This document shows positions 1-6,156 of a DNA stretch of 11,606 nucleotides, in pieces. Source of the stretch: an uncultured Paraprevotella sp. (GTDB lineage: Bacteria > Bacteroidota > Bacteroidia > Bacteroidales > Bacteroidaceae); NCBI GenBank assembly GCA_910584955.1, contig CAJUDC010000084.1, positions 1-11,606 on the forward strand, read 5' to 3'. Within the stretch, counting starts at the first letter, position 1. Each line of letters opens with the position of its first letter. A program made the position numbers and the translations under genes. The notes beneath the pieces were generated by a model, which saw nothing but the letters and a program-made list of their open reading frames with translations, was not told the origin of the DNA and did not search any database.

Positions 1-12
1 CTCTTCCGATCT
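1..12. other. Illumina adapter remnant at contig end
   Basis: The first twelve bases, CTCTTCCGATCT, are identical to the 3' end of the standard Illumina TruSeq/Nextera-era adapter (the ...GCTCTTCCGATCT tail). Its position exactly at base 1 fits an untrimmed read end that was assembled into the contig. A chance genomic match is possible but unlikely at this exact place. Treat these bases as artefact; genomic sequence probably starts at 13. Confidence 0.88.
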
Positions 13-330
13 TACGGTTTATTCTGTACCTTTCAAGGCGTGTTTTCCGCACTTCGCGCTTTGGTGTGAACATGGTTCCAGGACGGATGAGGATTTATAT
101 CCGCAAAAATCGATATTTCCGTCGGCTTCGGCAGTGCTTTCGCATCTTATCCGTTTGTTTCGCCTTCTGCCAGGCTCATTATGACCGTTTGCAGCTTTCT
201 TTTCGTCTCTCCCGCCCCGTCCGGCCTTTTGGCAGTCCTTTGGCATGGCTTGGGCCGTTTATCTGTCCTGTTCTTTCTCCTGTTTGCCTCCGGTCTGTCT
301 TCCTGTCCCTTAGATGACGGACGGTTGTGC
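13..330. other. Gene-free, pyrimidine-rich stretch
   Basis: I see no credible gene here. The open frames are arginine-, cysteine- and serine-rich, resemble no family I know, and overlap one another on both strands. From about 195 to 310 the plus strand is strongly pyrimidine-rich (runs such as ctttcttttcgtctctcccg), unlike the neighbouring coding DNA. It runs directly into repeat copy A and may be an outer part of that element, but copy B has no clear counterpart to it. Confidence 0.5.
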
Positions 331-555
331 TGTCACCGATGATCTGTTTTCGTATTGTATCCTGCACACGTTGCAGGTGCCAATCAAACCCTCTGTCGTG
401 CGCGCGGCCGTACGCGTGCGCGTAAGGGGAGTTGCGCACGAGAGTCCCCCTTTACCCTGTTGTTTTAGGGTGTAAAGGTAGGGGATCGCCGGGGCGGAAG
501 AAAGGCTTACCTCTTCCTGTCCCTACAGTTTGGGGGCAGAATGCTGGGGATACGG
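331..555 (+). repeat. Dispersed repeat, copy A
   Basis: This segment aligns with 7947-8172 in the same orientation over roughly 220 bases. Long near-identical blocks include the hairpin CCTGCACACGTTGCAGG, the stretch TGTCGTGCGCGCGG, the loop GTTGTTTTAGGGTG and GGATCGCCGGG. The copies differ by substitutions and a few single-base indels. One indel lies in the C/T run near 446-453; it shifts the reading frame of copy A relative to copy B, which then meets a stop. This suggests conservation as nucleic acid rather than as protein. Copy A lies about 65 bases beyond the 3' end of the minus-strand redox operon, so a plus-strand transcript would converge on that operon. It could be a non-autonomous mobile element or a structured RNA; I do not recognise a named family. 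Confidence 0.85.
361..478 (+). other. Predicted structured core of repeat copy A
   Basis: Three stem-loops can be drawn. Stem I: CCTGCA (361-366) pairs with TGCAGG (372-377). Stem II is nested: outer CGTGCGC (397-403) with GCGCACG (434-440), inner TACGCG (411-416) with CGCGTA (419-424). Stem III: 449-458 pairs with 467-471 plus 474-478, ten base pairs with a two-base GT bulge and the loop GTTGTTTT. All three recur in copy B with changes that keep pairing. Whether this is transcribed is not shown by the sequence; no convincing TAnnTTTG promoter was found just upstream. Confidence 0.6.
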
Positions 556-621
556 CGATCTATCGATATTATCAAAGAAGATAACTAAAGGAGCTTCATC
601 AATCATCGTCTTTTTAAGCGG

Positions 622-1191
622 TTAATATTTCAATCTGTCAATCCACGTGTGAATGTTTTTCTCTTCGGCACGATTGAGCAAGCTACCCTCTTTCCAGTTC
701 AACGTCGGATAAGTGCGTTTCAACGTGGCCACGCTACCCGTAATCGAACTGCTGCCCGAAGTGGCGAACGGAATGACCGTCTTGCCTTTCAAGTCGTGGC
801 TTTCGATGAACGTGTTGATGATTCTCGGAGCGAGGTTCCACCAAATCGGATAGCCGATAAAAACGACGTCATAGTTTGAAACGTCCAATCGTTTGCCGCC
901 CAAAGCCGGGCGTGCCTTCGGGTCGTTCATTTCCACCGAGCTGCGCGACTGCTTGTCGTGCCAGTCGAGGTCGGCATCGGTGTAGGGTTGTGCCGGGGTG
1001 ATGGTATAGAGTTCTCCGCCTATTGCATTCGCTACCTTTTGGGCAGTACGGGCCGTCGTTCCCGTCGCAGAGAAATAAGCGACGAGGACTTTATGATTCG
1101 ATTGCTTGCTGTTCATATTCTGTTTTTGTTGTGCGAAAGTTGCGGTCGCCATACCGACGACCGACAACAATACCAATAAGTATTTATACAT
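622..1191 (-). CDS. Exported flavodoxin (Flavodoxin_4-like)
   Basis: A 189-aa flavodoxin-fold protein, presumably an FMN-carrying electron carrier or FMN-dependent reductase outside the cytoplasm. Residues 1-20 form a Sec signal peptide (hydrophobic core LLVLLSVVGMA, likely cleavage after TFA-20). The FMN phosphate-binding loop is SATGTT at 41-46, after the strand VLVAYF. The second flavin-contacting loop is GYPIWWN at 113-119, and ATSGSSS at 143-149 follows another core strand. This pattern matches the flavodoxins common in anaerobic Bacteroidetes and Firmicutes rather than classical electron-transfer flavodoxins. It is the last gene of the minus-strand operon, 12 bases after the CMD-cupin gene. 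It is the second flavodoxin in this operon; the other is lipid-anchored and fused to another domain. Its electron partner is unknown, but the flavin reductase-like lipoprotein of the same operon is a candidate. Confidence 0.93.
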   Translation of the reverse strand: MYKYLLVLLSVVGMATATFAQQKQNMNSKQSNHKVLVAYFSATGTTARTAQKVANAIGGELYTITPAQPYTDADLDWHDKQSRSSVEMNDPKARPALGGKRLDVSNYDVVFIGYPIWWNLAPRIINTFIESHDLKGKTVIPFATSGSSSITGSVATLKRTYPTLNWKEGSLLNRAEEKNIHTWIDRLKY

Positions 1192-1203
1192 GGGAAATCC
1201 GTT

Positions 1204-2022
1204 TTATTTCTGAAGTTTATCGTATTCCTCGTCCGTGACGGGTTCGAGCCATTCGTTCGAGGCGTTCTCGCCGGGAATCTCAAAGGCAAGGTGTGCGAAC
1301 CAACTGTCGGCTGCCGCACCGTGCCAATGTTTTACGTTCGCCGGAATGTGGATGACCGTGCCGGGCAGAATCTCCTGCGCGGGCTTGCCCTCCTCCTGAT
1401 ACCAGCCGCGACCGGCTACACCGACAAGCATCTGTCCGCCGCCTTTCGTGGCTTTATGGATATGCCAATTGTTGCGGCAGCGCGGCTCGAACGTCACGTT
1501 CGAGAACGGAATCTGCCCGGTCGAGATCCGTGCAAGGTAACTGTTGCCGACGAAATACTTGGCATAGGCCGTATTCGGCTCGCCGACGGGGAAAATCATT
1601 TCGCGCTGGAACGCTGCTTTGGCGTCCTCTCCGGTGGTGTCTTCCGCCCATACGTCTTTGGCGAGACGGAATGCAGCCCAAGCTTTCGGCCAGCCGGCGT
1701 AAAAGCCGATGTGCGTAATGATTTCGGCGATTTCGGTACGGGTGATGCCGTTCTTCTTCGCCGACTGGAGATGATATGTCAGCGAGCTGTCGGTAATGCC
1801 TTGACTGATGAGCGAGGTAATCGTCACCAAGCTGCGGTCACGAAGACCGAGCAAGTCATTTCTGCTCCATACTTCGCCGAAAAGGACGTCGTCGTTGAGT
1901 TCCGCGAATTTCGGAGCGAACTCGCTCAACTGGTCTCGTCCTGCCGTCTGTACTATCTTTTCCTGTGCCATAATATGTAATGTTAAAATGCTGAATACTG
2001 AAATTAAAATGATTCGGTTCAT
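1204..2022 (-). CDS. Exported carboxymuconolactone decarboxylase-cupin fusion protein
   Basis: A 272-aa two-domain protein. Residues 1-19 look like a Sec signal peptide (cleavage near IMA-Q20). A shorter cytosolic form could start at Met18, but the exported neighbours favour the long form. Residues about 35-125 are an all-helical CMD/AhpD-like domain (SRNDLLGLRDRSLVTI, then THIGFYAGWPKAW). It lacks the CxxC pair of peroxidase AhpD, so thiol peroxidase activity is not expected. Residues about 160-270 are a cupin: HIH at 187-189, Gln197, and His232/His234 in the PGTVIHIPANVKHWHG segment are the likely metal ligands. Fusions of this type are often annotated as (R)-mandelonitrile-lyase-like or just CMD/cupin proteins; the reaction here is not known. 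It starts 3 bases after the stop of the upstream gene, which suggests translational coupling. Confidence 0.9.
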   Translation of the reverse strand: MNRIILISVFSILTLHIMAQEKIVQTAGRDQLSEFAPKFAELNDDVLFGEVWSRNDLLGLRDRSLVTITSLISQGITDSSLTYHLQSAKKNGITRTEIAEIITHIGFYAGWPKAWAAFRLAKDVWAEDTTGEDAKAAFQREMIFPVGEPNTAYAKYFVGNSYLARISTGQIPFSNVTFEPRCRNNWHIHKATKGGGQMLVGVAGRGWYQEEGKPAQEILPGTVIHIPANVKHWHGAAADSWFAHLAFEIPGENASNEWLEPVTDEEYDKLQK

Positions 2023-2025
2023 GAT

Positions 2026-3021
2026 TCATTGAATGAAGTTATTGATTCTGTTTGCCGGATTAAGCGGAGTCTGGTCGGACAATATTAGGGACTTGACCAT
2101 GTGCAGCGTTCCCTGCTTGTATTTCTGGAAATGCTCCGAGGCGATATGCTTTTCGTAGGCTTCACGGCTTGCGTATGTTTCAAGAATGGTTATCTTGCAG
2201 GGATTCTCCTTTTCGCTGACCGCATACATCGTTAGCACTCCCGGTTCGGTACGCAGGGAGATTTCGCCGACTTCCGCTGCGTATTTCATATATTCGTCAA
2301 GATACTGCGGGAAAATCTCGATTTTCGACAGCCGCACGATACCGTCGGATTGCATCGGTTCTTTGGCGCATATCGACGGCGCCTTGTCGAGATTAAGACA
2401 CTTGCCGATTACCTCGCCCGTAGCGATATAGGAATAGGTCGTGAAATCGAATAGCACGGGTTTTAGGCGTGTGTAGTCGGGCTTACCGTCGGCATCAAGT
2501 ACCTCCGGTGCTGCATAGGTATTGACGACCGAACAAATGAAATTGTCGAACCCGTCGGTCTTGTAAATATCCACTACGTCGCACTCCATCGTCAGTGGCG
2601 AAGCGTCGATGACGGGTGTGCCATTCTCGCCCCAATGGAAGCCGAACACTTCCGATTTATCGACCGATGCACCGCTGACGCTACCCACATAGTCTGCTTT
2701 CGGAAGCATTTCGCGGCTGACGAGATTGATGGATAGTTTCTTCGATTGGCGGATGCCTTGATTGGTATGGTGCTTGTCGCTCATGCTCACGAGGATGCGG
2801 TCGTGGCCGATGATGCCCGTATGGCCCACTACGAGCCAGTTCACTTTACCCTCGACCTCCGCACCGATAACGGTCATCGGTTTCGGATAAAGAGCCAGCA
2901 GGTTTCCGATATGCTTCTTTTCTGTTTCCATGATATTGGGGCTGTTTGTTTTGTTTCTCTCTGTCGTGCCGCATGACAGCAGCACAAAGAGAAGTAGTAC
3001 ACTTAATACGATTCTTGTCAT
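2026..3021 (-). CDS. Lipoprotein: flavin reductase-like domain fused to ABM monooxygenase-like domain
   Basis: A 331-aa protein with a lipoprotein signal peptide: the lipobox LLSC places the lipidated cysteine at residue 17. Residues about 40-210 resemble the flavin reductase-like (split-barrel FMN-binding) fold, including YPKPMTVIGAEVEGKVNWL and a central INLVSREMLPKADYVG segment with the typical catalytic-domain pattern. Residues about 228-315 resemble an antibiotic biosynthesis monooxygenase (ABM, YgiN/quinol monooxygenase-like) ferredoxin fold: LSKIEIFPQYLDEYMKYA, then ILETYASREAYEKHIASEHF. The two domains joined on a membrane anchor suggest reduced flavin delivered to, or electron exchange with, a quinone-like or aromatic substrate in the periplasm; this is inference. 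The gene sits 6 bases from the acetyltransferase gene and 3 from the CMD-cupin gene. The ABM domain could instead be purely structural or substrate-binding. Confidence 0.88.
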   Translation of the reverse strand: MTRIVLSVLLLFVLLSCGTTERNKTNSPNIMETEKKHIGNLLALYPKPMTVIGAEVEGKVNWLVVGHTGIIGHDRILVSMSDKHHTNQGIRQSKKLSINLVSREMLPKADYVGSVSGASVDKSEVFGFHWGENGTPVIDASPLTMECDVVDIYKTDGFDNFICSVVNTYAAPEVLDADGKPDYTRLKPVLFDFTTYSYIATGEVIGKCLNLDKAPSICAKEPMQSDGIVRLSKIEIFPQYLDEYMKYAAEVGEISLRTEPGVLTMYAVSEKENPCKITILETYASREAYEKHIASEHFQKYKQGTLHMVKSLILSDQTPLNPANRINNFIQ

Positions 3022-3027
3022 ATTTCT

Positions 3028-3588
3028 TTAGATTGACTTGATGAATTTTGCCGGAACACCTCCGACGACCGTATTCGCTGCTACGTCCTTCGTTACGACA
3101 GCACCTGCCGCAATGACGGCGTTGTCGCCGATGGTCACGCCTTGCAGAATGGTAGCGTTCGAGCCGACCCACACGTTTTTTTCTAGTACGATGGGCGCGG
3201 GATAGGTGTGGCTGCGCTCTTCGGGGGAAAGTCCGTGGTTGAGCGTAGCAAACACTACGTTGTGTCCGATTTGGCATCCGTCGCCTATCGTCACGCCACC
3301 GTGGTCTTGAAAATGGCAACAGGCATTGATGAATACATTTTCGCCTACCGCGATATTTTTCCCGAAATCCGCATAGAGGGGTGGAAATACACGCAGCGAT
3401 TGCGGTACCCGATAGCCGAACAGTTCGGAGAGCAGTCCGCGCACTTCATCGGGCGTATGATAAGCCGTGTTCAAACGGAACGTGACGCGGCGTGCCTCGT
3501 CGCTCATCTCGTCCATGAAGCGGTGTACCTCTTCCGTATTGAGAGCCTGCTTCGTCTTTACATATTCTTTGAAATCTTCGACATTCAT
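3028..3588 (-). CDS. Maltose/galactoside-type O-acetyltransferase (hexapeptide repeat)
   Basis: A 186-aa left-handed beta-helix acetyltransferase, expected to move an acetyl group from acetyl-CoA to a sugar or other hydroxyl compound in the cytoplasm. Residues about 4-60 form the N-terminal helical cap typical of the Maa/NodL/LacA group. From about residue 76 the hexapeptide repeats run through GKNIAVGENVFIN, VTIGDGCQIGHNV and VTIGDNAVIAAGAVVTKDV. His118, in the TLNHGL segment, matches the catalytic histidine position. The C-terminal VVGGVPAKFIKSI is the family signature. It has no signal peptide, so it and the 70-aa leader protein are the only operon products expected in the cytoplasm. It lies 4 bases after the lipoprotein flavodoxin gene. 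The acceptor is unknown; acetylation of a substrate or product of the pathway, as detoxification, is one possibility. Confidence 0.92.
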   Translation of the reverse strand: MNVEDFKEYVKTKQALNTEEVHRFMDEMSDEARRVTFRLNTAYHTPDEVRGLLSELFGYRVPQSLRVFPPLYADFGKNIAVGENVFINACCHFQDHGGVTIGDGCQIGHNVVFATLNHGLSPEERSHTYPAPIVLEKNVWVGSNATILQGVTIGDNAVIAAGAVVTKDVAANTVVGGVPAKFIKSI

Positions 3589-3592
3589 AATT

Positions 3593-4633
3593 TTACTGTT
3601 TTTCTATTTTTACACGTATATCGCCGCCGACAGTCAGGGCTTCAATTCCATTTCCGTCGATACGGCCTATCCTTATCAAATCATTGCTGTGCGACCAGTT
3701 CTTGCAGAAAATCGCCACGTTGCCCCAAGGCGCATAAATCGTGATGTCTCCGGGTGTAGGGGCGCAACCGCGCGTTACACCTTCGGTTGTCAGTGCCGGC
3801 GTGGGATAAAAGATTTTTTCGGTCGTGTTGTTGTAGTCGTTCAGTGTAACCTCCAACGGCAGACGGGAAAGGAAGTCCCTGCCTGCGGCATTGTCCTCCA
3901 TCGTGGCGGTAATCGTGCGGTTGCCGGCTGTGATGTTCACTTTCAGGGAGGTCGCCTCCGGTTCGTTCCGGTTTGCTCCGATTGCTTCGAGCCATGCCGG
4001 GAGGCGGGTTGTCATTTGGGAGAGGGTCGAAGAGGTCAATAACAATGACTGTTCTATAACCGTTGCATCGGAGCACAGAGTGCGGGCCTCGCTGACCGAA
4101 GTGGAAATGCCGCTACTGCCGCTGGTGGCGAACAAGGCGATTCGTTTTCCGGCAAGTTTCGAGGCGTGAGCGTGCAGGAATGTCTGCATCGGTGTTGCCA
4201 TGCTGCCGTACCAGATGGGATAGCCTACAAATGCGATGTCGTAGGCGTCGAAATTTTCGACCGACGTTTTAATCGGCGGAAAATGGCCCTGCCGGATGGC
4301 TGCAAGCTCCTCCTGCGCACGGGAGAGCATGGAATTGTAGTCATCCTCATAAGGCGTCTGCGGTTCTACTTCCAATATGTCGCAGTCGAGCGTGGTCCGA
4401 ATCGACTGCGCTACACGCTCGGTGTTGCTCGTGCGCGAGCAATAGAGTACCAAATATTTGCCGTTGCTGCCGAGCGTGGGTTTATCCGGTTCCTCGTCGC
4501 TGTCGTCTCCGTCGCCCGGCTGCACGGGCGTTTCCGGTTGTTCGGGAGTTACGGGCTCATCATCGGAGCCGCCGCAAGCTGACAGCGAAACTACAGTCAG
4601 CAGCATCCATGTAAACAATAAAATATTTTTCAT
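3593..4633 (-). CDS. Lipoprotein flavodoxin fused to a cyclophilin-like domain
   Basis: A 346-aa protein. The start at 4633 is chosen because it opens a clean lipoprotein signal (MKNILLF..., lipobox LSAC, Cys20); a frame open to 4816 only runs into the neighbouring aldo/keto reductase gene. After Cys20 come GGSDDE and an acidic, proline-rich linker to about residue 55, typical of Bacteroidetes surface or periplasmic lipoproteins. Residues about 59-220 are a flavodoxin domain: loop SRTSNT at 66-71 and GYPIWYG at 137-143. Residues about 230-346 look like the cyclophilin-like domain often found with such flavodoxins (MEDNAAGRDFLSRLP near its start, DITIYAPWGNVAIFCKNW and LIRIGRIDGNGIEAL later). 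The acidic residues after Cys20 may direct surface exposure, but they do not match the best-studied export motif exactly. It probably partners with the neighbouring aldo/keto reductase or flavin reductase-like lipoprotein. Confidence 0.9.
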   Translation of the reverse strand: MKNILLFTWMLLTVVSLSACGGSDDEPVTPEQPETPVQPGDGDDSDEEPDKPTLGSNGKYLVLYCSRTSNTERVAQSIRTTLDCDILEVEPQTPYEDDYNSMLSRAQEELAAIRQGHFPPIKTSVENFDAYDIAFVGYPIWYGSMATPMQTFLHAHASKLAGKRIALFATSGSSGISTSVSEARTLCSDATVIEQSLLLTSSTLSQMTTRLPAWLEAIGANRNEPEATSLKVNITAGNRTITATMEDNAAGRDFLSRLPLEVTLNDYNNTTEKIFYPTPALTTEGVTRGCAPTPGDITIYAPWGNVAIFCKNWSHSNDLIRIGRIDGNGIEALTVGGDIRVKIEKQ

Positions 4634-4646
4634 ATTCGGTATATTT

Positions 4647-5771
4647 TTATTTATCGATTTGACTTTCGGTAAACGGATCGGCACGGTGTCCCATAAGGTC
4701 AATTTGTGCGTATTCACGGTCGAACGTTTCCAACTCCCAAGCCGACAGGCGAACGGTTCCCGCACCGAGCAGGTCGTCCAAGTGGTCGGGATTGGTCGTA
4801 CCGGGTATCGGGACAATCCACGACTTCCGCGAAAGCATCCACACGAGGGCGAACTGGGTCGGTGTCAATCCTTTTTGTTCAGCCCATTTGCGGACAAGTG
4901 CCACGAGCGGCATATTGTGTTTCAAGGCTTCGGGCGTGAACTGCGGCAGATTCCACCTGCGGTCGCCTTGCTTGAAACGGCTGTTCCCGTCGATTACTCC
5001 GGTAAGGAAAGCACGCCCCAACGGGCAGTAGGGAACGAACCCGATACCGAGTTCTTCGAGCGTCGGAAATATCTTCGTTTCCGGTTCGTGCCACCAGATG
5101 GCATACTCGCTCTGCACGGCAGACAACGGACAGACGGCGTGGGCACGGCGGATGGAACGTGCGCTTGCCTCGGATAGTCCCCAATGCAACACCTTTCCCT
5201 CCTGCATCAAATCCCTGACCGTACCGGCTACCTCTTCCATCGGTACATTCGGATCAACACGGTGCTGGTAGAGCAGGTCGATATGGTCGGTGCGCAAGCG
5301 TTGGAACGAACCTTCCACCGCACGGCGTATATGGTCGGGACGGCTGTTCAAGGCCGTCGGTTGTTTTTCTTCTACCCCGAAACCGAACTTCGTGCCGATT
5401 TTGACCTTGTCGCGGAACGGAGCGAGTGCCTCGCCGACCCATTCCTCGCTGGTATAGGGACCGTACACCTCTGCCGTATCGAAGAATGTCACACCCTTGT
5501 CGTAGGCACGACGAATGAGTGCAACCATTTCCCGCTTGTCGTATTTTCCGCCGTAATAGCCTACCATCGGCAAGCAGCCCAGCCCGATAGCCGACACGTC
5601 CAATCCTCCGAGATTCCGGTATTCCATACCGTCCGAAGTCCCGCTCCGGGAAATTCGTTCATTTTTCACCTGTGACGGGTTTTGTGCGAAGACCTTCGAC
5701 AAGCCCGTCCATTCACCGGCAGCCATTAGAGTTGTCATCGATGCCGTTTTCAAAAAGTCTCTTCTGTCCAT
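4647..5771 (-). CDS. Tat-exported aldo/keto reductase
   Basis: A 374-aa protein with a twin-arginine signal (DRRDFLKTA at residues 2-10, then a moderately hydrophobic stretch to about 29, VFAQ). Export through Tat implies folding with cofactor in the cytoplasm. The AKR barrel begins near residue 50 (YRNLGGLDVSAIGLGCLPM). The catalytic tetrad is intact: Asp98 (FFDTAE), Tyr103 (VYG), Lys128 (GTKFGF) and His170 (LLYQHRVDP). The cofactor segment WIVPIPGTTNPDHL lies near the C-terminus, as in the YhdN/AKR11-13-like groups. It should reduce a carbonyl with a nicotinamide cofactor carried through Tat or otherwise supplied; how the cofactor is recycled outside the cytoplasm is an open question. It sits 12 bases after the 70-aa gene and 13 before the flavodoxin lipoprotein gene. 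Many Bacteroidetes encode related exported AKRs. Confidence 0.94.
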   Translation of the reverse strand: MDRRDFLKTASMTTLMAAGEWTGLSKVFAQNPSQVKNERISRSGTSDGMEYRNLGGLDVSAIGLGCLPMVGYYGGKYDKREMVALIRRAYDKGVTFFDTAEVYGPYTSEEWVGEALAPFRDKVKIGTKFGFGVEEKQPTALNSRPDHIRRAVEGSFQRLRTDHIDLLYQHRVDPNVPMEEVAGTVRDLMQEGKVLHWGLSEASARSIRRAHAVCPLSAVQSEYAIWWHEPETKIFPTLEELGIGFVPYCPLGRAFLTGVIDGNSRFKQGDRRWNLPQFTPEALKHNMPLVALVRKWAEQKGLTPTQFALVWMLSRKSWIVPIPGTTNPDHLDDLLGAGTVRLSAWELETFDREYAQIDLMGHRADPFTESQIDK

Positions 5772-5783
5772 AACCGTGTATCG

Positions 5784-5996
5784 TTACGAATGATTGCCGG
5801 AGAGCATATCCCGCAGAATCGCCATTTCGTTTTCTTCTAACCGAAACGGTTCGGTTTCCGCTTCGGGTGCGTGACCGTTTTGTTCGAGAAAACGTCCCAG
5901 CACTTTCCGGGGCGTAGTATGGTAGCGGTCGGCAAGGAAAAGGACGACTTCATCCTGATAGATTTCTTCGGGGACAGCTGTTATTCGGTTCATCAT
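5784..5996 (-). CDS. Small 70-aa protein, first gene of the redox operon
   Basis: I do not assign a function. The predicted product is short, acidic and helical, with the segments EEIYQDEVVLFLADRYHTTPRKVLGRF and LEENEMAILRDML separated by a charged, proline-containing linker. It has no signal peptide or membrane segment, so it should be cytoplasmic. The middle (DRYHTTPRKVLGRFL) has the feel of a small helix-turn-helix or protein-binding helical hairpin, but no motif is decisive. Two ATG codons stand side by side at 5996 and 5991-5993; either could start it. It is real rather than a chance frame because it sits 12 bases upstream of the reductase gene in the same direction, directly behind a good -7 element, with codon use like its neighbours. 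I have an impression of similar small genes beside aldo/keto reductases in other Bacteroidales, which a search should test. Confidence 0.78.
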   Translation of the reverse strand: MMNRITAVPEEIYQDEVVLFLADRYHTTPRKVLGRFLEQNGHAPEAETEPFRLEENEMAILRDMLSGNHS

Positions 5997-6016
5997 TCTT
6001 GATTGTTTTTATGATG

Positions 6017-6024
6017 CAAAATTA
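6017..6024 (-). promoter_or_regulatory. -7 element for the redox operon (TAATTTTG)
   Basis: On the minus strand this reads TAATTTTG, a match to the Bacteroidetes TAnnTTTG -7 consensus. It lies 20 bases before the first ATG of the 70-aa gene, giving a short leader. No TTG -33 element stands about 19 bases upstream. Confidence 0.65.
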
Positions 6025-6121
6025 TGGGGAACTCTAAAATCGGGCGTAACGATAAACGGACAGTTCGTACCGTTTTTACTGATTTATGAACGGTTATCAC
6101 GTTTTAATGGCAAAAAATAAA

Positions 6122-6129
6122 TACCTTTG
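6122..6129 (+). promoter_or_regulatory. -7 element for the AraC-family gene (TACCTTTG)
   Basis: TACCTTTG matches the TAnnTTTG consensus and lies 27 bases upstream of the ATG at 6157. It overlaps the TTG codon at 6127 that could otherwise extend the frame, so translation almost certainly starts at 6157. The -33 region is poor. Confidence 0.7.
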
Positions 6130-6156
6130 TCGTTGAATAGCAAACCGATAGACCTT

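Larger units (their letters stand above)
5997..6156. promoter_or_regulatory. Divergent regulatory region between redox operon and AraC gene
   Basis: This 160-base spacer separates the two divergent transcription units. It holds one -7 element for each direction (separate entries) and, between them, an imperfect inverted repeat: GATAAACGGACA at 6051-6062 against TGAACGGTTATC at 6087-6098, matching at 9 of 12 positions, centres about 36 bases apart. A further AACGG-type core lies at 6070-6075 on the other strand. Neither promoter has a recognisable TTG -33 element at the usual distance, which fits promoters that need an activator. I infer that the AraC-family protein binds the inverted repeat and controls both directions. 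Confidence 0.6.

Noticed and set aside
19..439. Overlapping open frames on both strands near the contig start
   Set aside because: Low-complexity products without motifs, overlapping on opposite strands, adjacent to an adapter artefact and the repeat.
3208..3744. Long plus-strand open frames opposite the acetyltransferase and flavodoxin genes
   Set aside because: They are mirror frames of real genes, cysteine- and arginine-rich without family features, while the minus-strand proteins have clear domains.
4634..4816. N-terminal extension of the lipoprotein flavodoxin frame to 4816
   Set aside because: It overlaps the aldo/keto reductase gene, has no homology-like sequence, and would bury the clean lipoprotein signal that starts at 4633.
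6127..6156. TTG start for the AraC-family protein, adding ten residues
   Set aside because: The TTG is part of the TACCTTTG promoter element; a transcript starting downstream of it would not contain this codon.
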